From Sanghuangporus weigelae (Eukaryota > Basidiomycota > Agaricomycetes > Hymenochaetales > Hymenochaetaceae): a stretch of 64,000 bases of DNA. A program made the translations under genes and the position numbers. Below the pieces are notes generated by a model. That model saw only the letters and a program-made list of their open reading frames with translations. It made no database searches and was not told the origin of the DNA. The stretch is taken from assembly GCA_033182465.1 (NCBI GenBank), contig CP137319.1, positions 124,001 to 188,000 of the forward strand, written 5' to 3'. Within the stretch, counting starts at the first letter, position 1; every line of letters begins with the position of its first letter. Of the stretch, positions 28,701 to 38,191 are shown in pieces.

Positions 28701-29369
28701 AGTCTTCGACTTGTACGGTCGAACCGCTTCCGCTCCCGCTGCTCTTAACGACCGTCTTCGTGGGCTTCCGATTCACCATCAGCATCCCGCCCGTATCTCT
28801 CGAGCTCACAGTCACGCTATCATCATCTGGTTCCACTTGAGATTCGCTAGAGAAGGATAAAGATAAGGATGAACCGCTCCCGTTGCGATTCTTGTACTCG
28901 TCAAGGCTAACGAGGGACGATGTGTCTGACAGGCTAGGGCCGTCATAGTCGACTGTGACGAAGACTTTCAGTGTTATGCGCCTGCTTCCGAAGCTCCGAC
29001 CTGATAGAATAGATGCAGCGGAGGATACTGGGAGATCGTCGACGCCCGCCTGGAAGTAGTGTATGGCCTCTGTGAGGTCTACATCGCTTGTGATGTCGGT
29101 CACCTCGCCATCGTCGTCCTTGTATGCTATGGAGAAGGAGAATGCCTGAAGCGAGAATGACTGCTCTACCTACATTCTCTCCAATATCAAGATGTATTCA
29201 ATCAGCATGTAAAGTAATAGATACTCACCTTTGAGCGCAACAAATCATAGGAACAATTCCTTGCAGATGAGAAAGTGATACGTTTGTTGTACCTGTCGAA
29301 AGTTGCCTTTACGATGAGCGGCCTGTCTGGCCTTACTGACATTGTCGAGCCAACATCCGAGAAGGACAT
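25786..29369 (-). CDS. NBR1-like PB1 plus multiple ZZ zinc-finger protein
   Basis: Probably an adaptor or selective-autophagy-receptor relative. Exons (minus): 29369-29229, 29169-27195, 27126-27096, 27040-26896, 26844-26530, 26461-26346, 26284-26226, 26164-25998, 25935-25916, 25855-25786; 1012 aa. N-terminal PB1 domain (about residues 15-120) has a basic VKATFDRYNKRITF strand and an acidic OPCA-type loop YKDDDGEVTDITSDVDL. A long Ser/Asp/Gln-rich linker follows. Then come five ZZ-type fingers: CSACGVKLDTFRYVC (with a large insertion before CGFELCASC), CTICNSKLLNGQRYKC, CAHCMLDIIGARFHC, CKGCNQSIIGTRYQC and CDHCMERISGEWFRC. A possible Atg8-binding motif EDYHSV lies near residues 202-207. No NBR1 FW domain was seen. 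PB1 and ZZ calls are firm; the autophagy role is inference. Confidence 0.88.
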
Positions 29370-30660
29370 TATCGAGACACAGATTCAGTGTTATGCTGCG
29401 CACCGAGCATGTAAGCTTTCGTAATCCTGCGTTTCAGTTAGTGTTGACCGCAGCCGCAGCAGACCAGGAGCTCGCAGTCCGGTGCTGTGTGAATGATCGA
29501 CGTCCAGACGCCGATCGGGCACGCGCCATCCGCTCCGGCATAAACATTAATCTGCGCAATTGCCCGAATTCACTCGTCTTCCAACTTAAGCCTTTCAAAT
29601 GAATCTTAAGGATCTAATGAACATGACTACAGATCAACTTTGTCTTGAATTTACATCGTTTGTATATATATACCAGGAATAAAATCCTTGTGAAGGAAAT
29701 ATTCATCAATCCGACATACTGTATTTAACGCAAGGCAAGATACAGCAGATGTTGGTGATCAAGGTAGCTGACGGAGTCTGCGTATTTGAATTTTCCGGAC
29801 TCGATAGTGTGGTATATAAATCAGATAACTTGAAGGACTCCGAGACTGTAGGATCGAGAACTCGTATCCGTGCCGAAATTCTGACCATAGGCACGGCTGT
29901 ACATGTGGATTCATTAAACGTCTCTTCGTTTATATAGTTCTATCTTGCACATCTGCATTTGCCACAATGCATCACAAATCGTGTCTGTAGCAAAATAAAA
30001 CAAAAAAATCGGTCCATCTTCCAAAAAAGATCGAAGAACGAGAAAGCAAGGGCATCTCCGTATGTTGTAGGCGACGGAAAGCGGAAACGCGTTTATACGT
30101 TTATAGGAATCGACGGAGAGAATAATTGCACCGGTCTGGCACTACGTCACCTCACTCTTCTGGCAAGACCAAGGGTGAGCATTCGAAACGTAGTTAGCGA
30201 TGGAATGACATACTTCAGTGAAGCAACAATTGCCGTTATGTTTGCTTAACTCTCGCTCGTGCATAGAGTATGATTCCGAAGAAATAGAAGATTCGAAAAA
30301 AGGTGCCAGATGAGATTGAATGATTTAAAACAGAAAAAGATAAGAAAAGACAGAGAAAGAGGAAGACACAGAGACAGAGGAAGCAGGGACGGAAAAGAGG
30401 AACAGGAGGGGGGAGGGGGGAAATAAATTACGCCACATAATTATGATCGTACTTAGCAAAGTACATTTCATGTCCATTCACTTACCTTCCTCATACGCGA
30501 ATAAATAGAAAGGGATTGGGCGCATTTAGGCAACCGGACTGGTCACTCTGATAAATCACTGGCTGTCGTGAGGCAACCGCGGAGTTTCGGTAGCCATCTG
30601 GGGCTGGGTTGTTCCCAATAGATCCCACGTAAAGTTCAACGTCGAAACCATCTGGTTCAT
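29370..30660. other. Intergenic region, no gene seen
   Basis: Upstream flank of the ZZ-domain gene. The sequence is AT-rich with purine-rich stretches near 30350-30420. Frames of 60-95 codons at 29342, 29749 and 29959 have no recognisable domains and no plausible splice partners. Nothing further is supported. Confidence 0.5.
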
Positions 30661-30663
30661 CAT

Positions 30664-31970
30664 TCACGATTTCTTCAAAGGCCCGCTGGAAGAACTTCGG
30701 TCACCGCGTTTTCGGCTTCCAAAAGTTTTGCCTACTCCGCTCTTTTGCAGAGAAACATCTGACGATTCGCTCAACCGCACAGGAAACGGATAACAGCCTT
30801 TTGCATTCATAATCTCCTCAACCTCGCTTACACTTTGCTTCGACAGGATATTGGATACCTCGCGACCTGCTTCGGCTCGAACAATATCAGTTCCCTCCAA
30901 ATCCTTGGATACGGGAAGATCGGGCTCTAGGTAAACGAGGGAGAAGAGCGCATCTCCACTAACGTCTGGGTCAAAATGAGAGCTCTGGAGTCTTCTTCCT
31001 TCAGAAGCTTATGTGCGCACTGTAACCTCCATAACCATTCTGTCGGCTCCGTTTCGATGTTGTACTGCGGCATTCCCGGCAGCGTTTGAATAAATTTCCC
31101 TCCGACTTGAACGTCGCCTTGCGGCGATGTATCTTCGTCCATCAACTCTTCATCATCGATCTCAACAGATTGCTCGTCACCCAACGCCGCTCTACCGGAT
31201 TCGGCGGCCCTACGACCCAGTTCATCGATTGAAGTGCTAAAAAGCGAAAGAAAGTGTTTCGTAATGCGCGCATAATCATCGTCGAGCGTCCCGTCCGGAG
31301 GAGGTATATCAGCGAGTGACTGGCCCTTAACTTTGGCCGAAGTATCCTTATCCTACGCGTTTGGAATTGATGTATTGAGAGCTTTGATAAGATCATGCCA
31401 TTCAAGAGAATGGGCAACTTGACCATGCTTTTCAATAGCAGCTGGGGCGAGAATTAAAGTAGTCGCTATAAACGCAGAAATGATTTCCGAACGCCAGACT
31501 ATTTGGCGCAGGAACTTGATGGATTCTTCTCCCTGAATGAAAAGGTTTTCATCTCAAATTCGAGATTTACTTGAATGGTCCTGACAGTCGTCTGCAATCT
31601 TCGTAGCTCAGCTTCTGCGCGCTCAGTCTTCCAGACGCTCGCGCAATCTCTGAAGTGCAGACGTCTGAATGCCTCCGGAAACTTCCTGACCCCTTCGCAC
31701 GCCCTTCGATAGACGCGTTTCTCCGGTTCGGCTGAACAGTCCCTATCGTCCAACAGATCTGGAGCATTCAGTAGGACAGAAACGGTGAGCATGGTGTAAA
31801 ATAGACTCACCAGAGCGCAGCGAACCTTCCTCTCTTTGGATTTCACCCCCTGCTTCTCCTATGAAACTTGGATGGACGAGGAGGGTTTCATCTGTGGGCC
31901 GCGAATCGAGAACTGCACAGTAAGTAAGTGATCTGATCGGAGACGCTGACAAACAACCGGTGCGCAGCAA
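30664..31970 (-). pseudogene. Decayed multi-exon gene of unknown family
   Basis: Successive minus-strand segments read like one protein. LDSRPTDETLLVHPSFIG (about 31915 downwards) splices at GTGAGT to DLLDDRDCSAEPEKRVYRRA (31756-31573), then to GEESIKFLRQIVWRSEIISA (from 31535). This runs into a TAG before DKDTSAKVKGQSLADIPPP (about 31355). The next part (ELGRRAAESGRAALGDEQ, LPGMPQYNIETEP) then needs a one-base frame change near 30970 to continue as SGDALFSLVYLEPDLPVS and on to the basic end at 30664. No splice choice I tried removes both the stop and the frame change. The product is not recognised. Either it is a pseudogene or my exon joins are wrong. Confidence 0.4.
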
Positions 31971-32513
31971 CAGTAATATGTATCACTTTAAGAAATGTGA
32001 ATCCTAAGGCTTGAGAAGAGAATAATCTCCCTTCAACAGGATAGTGATGGTTAGTGGCAGAGGGTAGATCCGCGGCTCTTATATATCAGGACGTGATCAG
32101 TACGATCAGTATGACAACCGCAAGTGATGATCCACACACAGCAGAATGGTGATTGTCGATCATTAGTGGCAGTGCTAAAACCTTCTTGTGTAGAGACTCG
32201 GATTTTCAACTTGAACTCTACTACGTACAATCGTTTGCTCCTGCTCCGTATCGGTGCTACACAACTCTCTGCTCGGAACACGCCTTTTAATCTATCTGAA
32301 TAAATCTCCGTGACATCTGAATGCGTGCGAAAATGCCGCGAAAATGCTTTGTAGCTGGCAGCCTGAACCCTGGGCAGCTGGCATTCAGATATCGACTACC
32401 TCCCTAAAACGCGTACGTCGCGTTTGTTGTGCTCACTCAACAAAACAAAACAACACAACAAAACAATCGAATGACAGCAAGTCACGACCGCGTTTCATAC
32501 TCCGATAGACAGC

Positions 32514-32587
32514 AGTATAAATCTCCCCAGTCTCTCCCCAGTCTCCTCCTCACCACTTGATCTCCCTCTTTGTGCACCCGCGCAAAG
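32514..32587 (+). promoter_or_regulatory. Core promoter and 5' UTR of gene B, conserved with gene A
   Basis: TATA box TATAAATCTC begins at 32516, 72 bp before the ATG. The pyrimidine-rich leader contains CCCAGTCTCCTCCTCA and ends TTTGTGCACCCGCGCAAAG. The matching elements upstream of gene A have the same order and spacing, showing that the duplication that made A and B included the promoter. Confidence 0.8.
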
Positions 32588-35500
32588 ATGATCTGGTTTG
32601 CGCCTGTGTTCGTCTTTCTTGCGCAGGCGCTAGTCTTATTCAACGCGAATCTTTGCAGTACCCTTGATCTTGCCACCACCACCCAGACATTTCTCCCGCG
32701 TCTTCGACTTGCTTCGATCCACCTCCACGGCCTCATCTGCTCCTCCTCTTCCGAGGACATCATCATATATGCTCCCGCTACTTCTGAACCTGCACCCTGG
32801 TCTCCTCATGTCTCTGAGCTTGTAACTCACCCGGCCCTTGAGCCTGTGGAGTGCTCTCATCCCGCTTCTGAGCCTGTAGCTCCGGTCATAGTCGTCCCCT
32901 CGCCTTCCCGTACTGTCTCGTGCTTCGTCGGCAAGGACGTATGCGTTCTTTATTCCGACATCACACCCTCCTCTAATGGCACAAGTCCTTTGCCGACCCT
33001 GCAAACCGACGTCTCCGCCGACGTCGATGACCATGATCCGGCGCCGGCGGCCCCAGCACCAAAGGCTTTGAACGCGGACGCATTCGAAGCACAACGCCCG
33101 CAGCCCATCGATCTAACAGTGTATATAGGTCTCGCCATCTGTTGCTTCACTGCATTACTCGGTTCTCTCATCATTCTCCGTCGGGTCAAGTCTGCGCACA
33201 CAAAGAAAACGCCCCAACCCAGGTCCCGGAGGCCGTCGTATTCATCGAATACAGGTACCGTACAAGATGATGGAAACAGTCCTCTCTCCTTTTATGTCTC
33301 TGTTGAACCTGCGGTATGGCTTGTCTTAGCTGTCGAGTACTCCGATCTAATAGTGATTATATGCAGACTGAGTTTCCGGACATCGATATGATATACGAAC
33401 AAGCAATCGCATCGGAAAACGCTGTGCTGGCGTCCATTATTGCTGGCGAAGGCAACGTTGATGCTTTTTGCGGCACTGTCGTTCTTGTAAGTCTCGAATT
33501 ATTTACTTGTCAATATCGAAGCTGACTATCCTTTGTTATTCAGGAGATGGAAAGCAGCCGTGACGGCAACTCCGCGTCCGTGCAAAGGGAAAACGCCTCG
33601 GTTAATGTATGCGTAATGCTTATCTCCGAGGATTCTCATCTGACATTTACTGTGTATAGACTCCATTTGACTCGTCCGACGGCCTCCCGCAGGAACAACA
33701 CTCTGATAATCTCACGGTCGTCGAGCACACTCGCTCTGTATCACTCGGTATCGGAATCGGCACTTCTTACATCGTCTCCAACAAGGACGTCGACGATTCT
33801 CATGGTTCTTCCTCGAAAGAGTTCACAACAACGTCTAACGTCGAGTCCAAGGTGACACTGACTTTCTTCTCATCATCTTCCATAGTCCAATGCTAATCAT
33901 GAAACACTCGCTGAATCTAGTCTGGTTACGAAAGTCCCATTCATACTCTGGCAAATATACCTGCAGCTGGTACCGTCCCGTCTATCGACCCAGTACTCGT
34001 ACCCCTGCCTATCGAGGATGACGAACTGAACTGCAGAACGGAAATCACTCCGCTGCCTGCACTCGTTGAGAACTCTGGTTTGTCCGATTTGGCTGGTTTA
34101 GCGTCCGTCACGGCTTCTTTGAAGGATGGTGCAGGTGCCTTTTCGGTATGTGCTGCACTAATCCAATCCTTGGGATGACTAAACCTCATTCTTCTATTTC
34201 CTCCCTTAGGCTACAGTCAACGTCAAGCAGGATGCATCGCATATGAAGGTTACGTTCGCGATCGACCAGGCCTCCGTTCCGCTTCCCGAGCCTCTCGACG
34301 ATGAGCTCGCTGAAGCCTTGGACAGTCAGCACTCAGACGCCGCATCCGGACTCAACGCAAAAGCTTCAGCGTCTGAGGTCTCCACTATACCCGATAGCGT
34401 CAGCGACGTGAATGAGACGTCTGCCATCTCGACTGTCCCAGATATCGCTCTTTCGTCTCACGTGTTTGGTCCACCCGCAGCGTTCAAAGAGCATGAAAAT
34501 GCACTTGATCCCGCTCTGATCCCGTTACCAGAGCCGTCAGTGGACGAGTTGGGGATTGATCCAGTAGATGTTCCTCTTCCGGAGGACGATACGGGCCTCG
34601 AGGTAAGTAACGTTTTATCACTGTTTTTTTATGAGTTTGACTGAATGACTTCGCTCTGTTTAATTTGGTGGCACAGCTCACATTCGATTCGAATGCCTAT
34701 TCTTCGACCGCTGTTCACATCCCTGGAACATCCGCCCTTGACGAAGATGAAGAAATATATCTTCTGTATGCGGCATCGGTTCCCCTACCGGAGCCAACCG
34801 TGGACGAGTCGGGAATCGGCCATTCGGTCCTTTCCCCTCTGAAGGACGAAGCTGACATAGTAAGCTCTGATTGAGAAATGTTTCTTGAAGAGACTGACCA
34901 CCTTCTGTTTTCTAGATTGTACGCGGCATATACGGCTCGGGATCCCCTATCATAACTATGCCTAGCGAGGCTTCCGCTGTTTTGGCGATAGATGTGGCCG
35001 ACACAGCTGAGACGGAAGGTTTGAAAAATGATGAAGAGAGAAGGGAGGACTTGACGGCGCTTGTTCCCGAAAGTTCGCTGCTCGCTGGAACTCCTTCCCG
35101 TAAGTTTGAAGAGGACGAACGCATCGTCGTGCCTTTAGGGACGAGCGCGAGTATCTGGGCTCCTACCGCGGATGATTCATTCGAGCGGTCCGAGGACAGC
35201 TTCAGTGTAAGTCTTATTCTTATGTCTTTCATGATGCATTCTGATTTCGTCTTCGATGTGGGATTAATAGTCTATCAAAACGACTTCGCGAGAAGATCAG
35301 GACGATCCGTTCAAGATGTCAGCTCATGATTCGAATTACGTGAGTGTTCCTTACGTTACTACGATTCAACCAGCGGAATTTGATTTTATTATATTTGCAG
35401 TCAGTGCACAGTTCTCGTTCTGGCGACCCTCTCAGCACAAGGACGCCAATGAGACAAGTCAAGCCTTCCCGCCTCTTCAACCTTGCCATGAATCGCTCCG

Positions 35501-36333
35501 TTGAGAGCGGGAAAAAGGAAGTAGTATCGAGTCCTCTCAGTAAGTCTTCATAATAGGTAGAATATAACGCAATGAGAATTGACTTGTTTTCCCGTTAGAA
35601 CCTACTAGCTTGAGAAACGCCATCTCTGGGGACTCAGTGGTTGTTCCGTCTCAGTCAACTTCATGTATGTTCCAGATGGCTCGAATGTAACGTGACAGGA
35701 ATTGACTATGTTTCTACTGGTAGTGACAACTACTCCTTCGCGTTCTCGGTGGACTCCGAGACAAGTTGACGAAAATGCAAACTCACTTTCGCGTAGGTCC
35801 TCAAAAGATCATCCATGACACGATGGAGACTGACTGTTTTCATCCTACTAGCGAGACCTGCGTGGTCGCGGAGCGCTTATGTTCGTGGCTCACCAAGAGA
35901 CATTCGTGAGGTGAAGCCAACAAATACGGGTAAGTTCTTGGTTTCTCAATGTAAAAGGACGGACATTGACTGCTCTTGTCTTATAAATTGAAGCTACTCC
36001 CTCGAAGCGTACTCACGATTCACACAGAGGTGTTGATAATGACAACCGATCAAGCCGCAGTAAGTTCAGAGTGATTGTAGCTGGAGTACGTCGCGATGGA
36101 TATTGAACAATTCTGTCTTACAGAGAAAAATGCTCGAGGGAAGCGTGACACTGCCCGCGGCTCTCCGGGAGGTACACGTAGCGCCCCCCAGTCTGTCCCA
36201 CGTATGTTCTTCGAATGCCTCAAGAGTATTGTGATGTAAATTGACTGGTATTGATCCAACAGCGAACCAGTCTCGCTCACAGCCTACGCCTACTCGCGCT
36301 TCTGGGTCTTCGAAGCGATTCCCGACTTTCTAA
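32588..36333 (+). CDS. Membrane protein B: compact paralogue of membrane protein A
   Basis: Function unknown. Exons 32588-33313, 33367-33486, 33544-33606, 33660-33851, 33921-34145, 34210-34602, 34677-34859, 34916-35206, 35271-35339, 35401-35539, 35599-35664, 35724-35792, 35852-35929, 35994-36059, 36124-36201, 36263-36333; 2829 nt, 942 aa. Signal-peptide-like start MIWFAPVFVFLAQALVLF, outside region with a Cys pair (SCFVGKDVC), TM helix at about 176-197 followed by LRRVKSAHTKK, then an acidic tail with single copies of the modules that are duplicated in A (SVPLPEPLDDELAEAL, IPLPEPSVDE). The last six exons are small (66-78 nt) and all begin in phase 1, encoding an Arg/Ser/Pro-rich basic tail that ends KRFPTF. 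All exon lengths fit without a stop, so it appears intact. Confidence 0.82.
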
Positions 36334-36599
36334 TTGACGGATTGTCGCGTTTTGTCACTTATATGTCGTGCTGAAGTAGTCTTATTAGACACGAGTCAAA
36401 GGGCCCATGACCCGTGTCTGATTAGACTGAGTTGGCACGATGTATAGGAGCGATCGCAATAGGAAGAAACTCCATCAAGCTTCCATGTCTCCGTGTCTCT
36501 TTTCTTGATTCCGGACTGTTTGTCTCTATCTCTGGTGGGTCTCGTATCGTATCACCCTGGCTCTTTACGTTCCGGATCGCGGCTTGCACTATGCTCCTT
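36334..36599. other. 3' flank of gene B with an imperfect inverted repeat
   Basis: Just after the stop, TTAGACACGAGTC (about 36388) and GACCCGTGTCTGATTA (about 36410) form an imperfect hairpin around GGGCCC. It could be an RNA 3'-end structure; it could also be chance or a footprint of a small element. A related ATTAGACACGTC word occurs at about 41694. Confidence 0.35.
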
Positions 36600-37410
36600 T
36601 TCTTAAGCTATATATTCTAGCGATTATCTACCGCACCGTCTATCTTCTCATCATTACTTTCTATCTCTTTATCTTTCCCTCTATGCAAGACATCATTAGT
36701 ACAAAGTTTCTATCGTTATTTCGATATAGTACTTCACCGATTGTTTCTTTTGTTGCCACATCCTCCTGTCTTTCTACTTGATTCTTGCCTCCCCATCTCT
36801 ACACGTCGTTTCATCGCCCTTGGGCTCATGGGATACATTTTCTCATCATTATTCTCTACTTCTTTATCTTTCCTTCTATGCAAGGAATCATCAGAACGGA
36901 ACCTCCATCATTAATACTTCGCCGATTTTTTCTTTTGCTACCACATCTTCTTGTCTTTCCATTTGGTTCTTGCCTGCCCATCTCTACACATCATTCCATC
37001 ACCTCTGGGCTCGCGCCTTCTATTTTCTCGCAATTATTCTCTATTACTTTATCTTTCCTTCTATATGCATGCTAGCATAGAATCTCTATCATTCTTCCCA
37101 TTTAATATTTCATCGATTGTTTCTCTTGTTTCCACTCTTTGCGTCTCTCTTCCTGATGCTGGATTTCCCGTCTCTATATCTAGTTTAGTTTTACTCAGGC
37201 TCTTTACTCTTCGTACTGCGGCTTGGACTGTCTTCCTTTTCCTTGCGCATTACATGCTCGCGATTATCTCTCGTACCCTCCATTTTCTCATCATTATTGT
37301 CTACTCCTATATCCTCCCGTCTATCCAAGATAATACTAGCATAAAGCACCCCACCCCATCATTCCTACCATATAATACTCCATTGATTTTTTCTTTCGTT
37401 TCCACGTCTT
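36600..37410 (+). repeat. Degenerate tandem repeat of about 190 bp, T/C-rich
   Basis: The block with CTCATCATTA, TTCTCTACTTCTTTATC, TTTCCTTCTATGCAAG, CATCATTAG, CACCGATTGTTTCTTTTG, CCACATC, TTGTCTTTC and TTGATTCTTGCCTCCCCATC recurs starting near 36648, 36841, 37026 and 37286, with spacings of about 193, 185 and 260 bp. Copies differ by substitutions and small indels. The overlapping plus-strand frames across it are by-products of its T-rich composition. Confidence 0.75.
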
Positions 37411-38191
37411 TTTATCTATTTTCTTGGTTCATCCCGTCCGATTCTATCTGTAGTTCCGTCTCTACCCTGGCTCGTTTCTCTCTAAATTGCCGATCGGGCC
37501 GTGTTCTTTTTTCTTGTGTATTCCGTATTCCAGTGTGTATCTGCTAGGTCTTCTCTTTCTCATTGTCATTGTATGATGCCGGACAATAAAATTACGTAAA
37601 AAGTTATCACGACTTTATGATCGCGTGCACTCAGTCAGACTTCTATCAGTCAGACTTCTTCTTCAAGTTGGCCTTCCAAGGTGCGTCTGCGACGAAACAA
37701 CCAATTCAAGACCCTCTGGGATGGCTCATGATGTCACTAGGCTAGGAATGGAATAAAGTATTGGCTTTTGCCCTTTTCAAGCTATAAACGACCACCTGAT
37801 GGCGGTTTATTCTGGTTCCGAGAGTATCGAATGGTTCGAATCGGAATCCACGAGATGTTACAGTAAGTAATAGTTGGTCGGACGGGCCAGGTTGGTCCGA
37901 CCGCTTATCCCTCTCGAATTCACTAGTTTTGATCGTTCTTTCTCACAGCCCGCCGCGATGCAAATTTCTCATAATCGAATATCTATCATAACGCATGACG
38001 CGGTCATATGTTCCGATATCTGATCAAGAAGCATTATCTTTGATTATTGACGATGTCCATCGTCTTCCGAAGCTCTTCCCTCTTTTCCTTACGGTCCGTT
38101 CAGTCCGCCCCTCGAACTATAAGATCCACTTCTCGTAGAATGATCCCGGGACAACGAAGGACGCGTCTGAGGGTCTATATTCACCCTAAGC
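37411..38191. other. Upstream region of the GH31 gene, nothing clear
   Basis: Contains a perfect repeat CAGTCAGACTTCTATCAGTCAGACTTCT-type doublet near 37630-37660 and ordinary AT-rich sequence. A GGTTCGAATC word near 37833 resembles a tRNA T-loop but has no matching stem or A-box. No TATA box was placed with confidence near the GH31 start. Confidence 0.4.

Noticed and set aside
36584-37547. Overlapping plus-strand frames of 65-198 codons
   Set aside because: They follow the degenerate T-rich repeat; products are hydrophobic low-complexity and differ in frame between copies.
37800-37860. tRNA-like GGTTCGAATC word
   Set aside because: No A-box at the right distance and no acceptor or anticodon stems can be formed around it.
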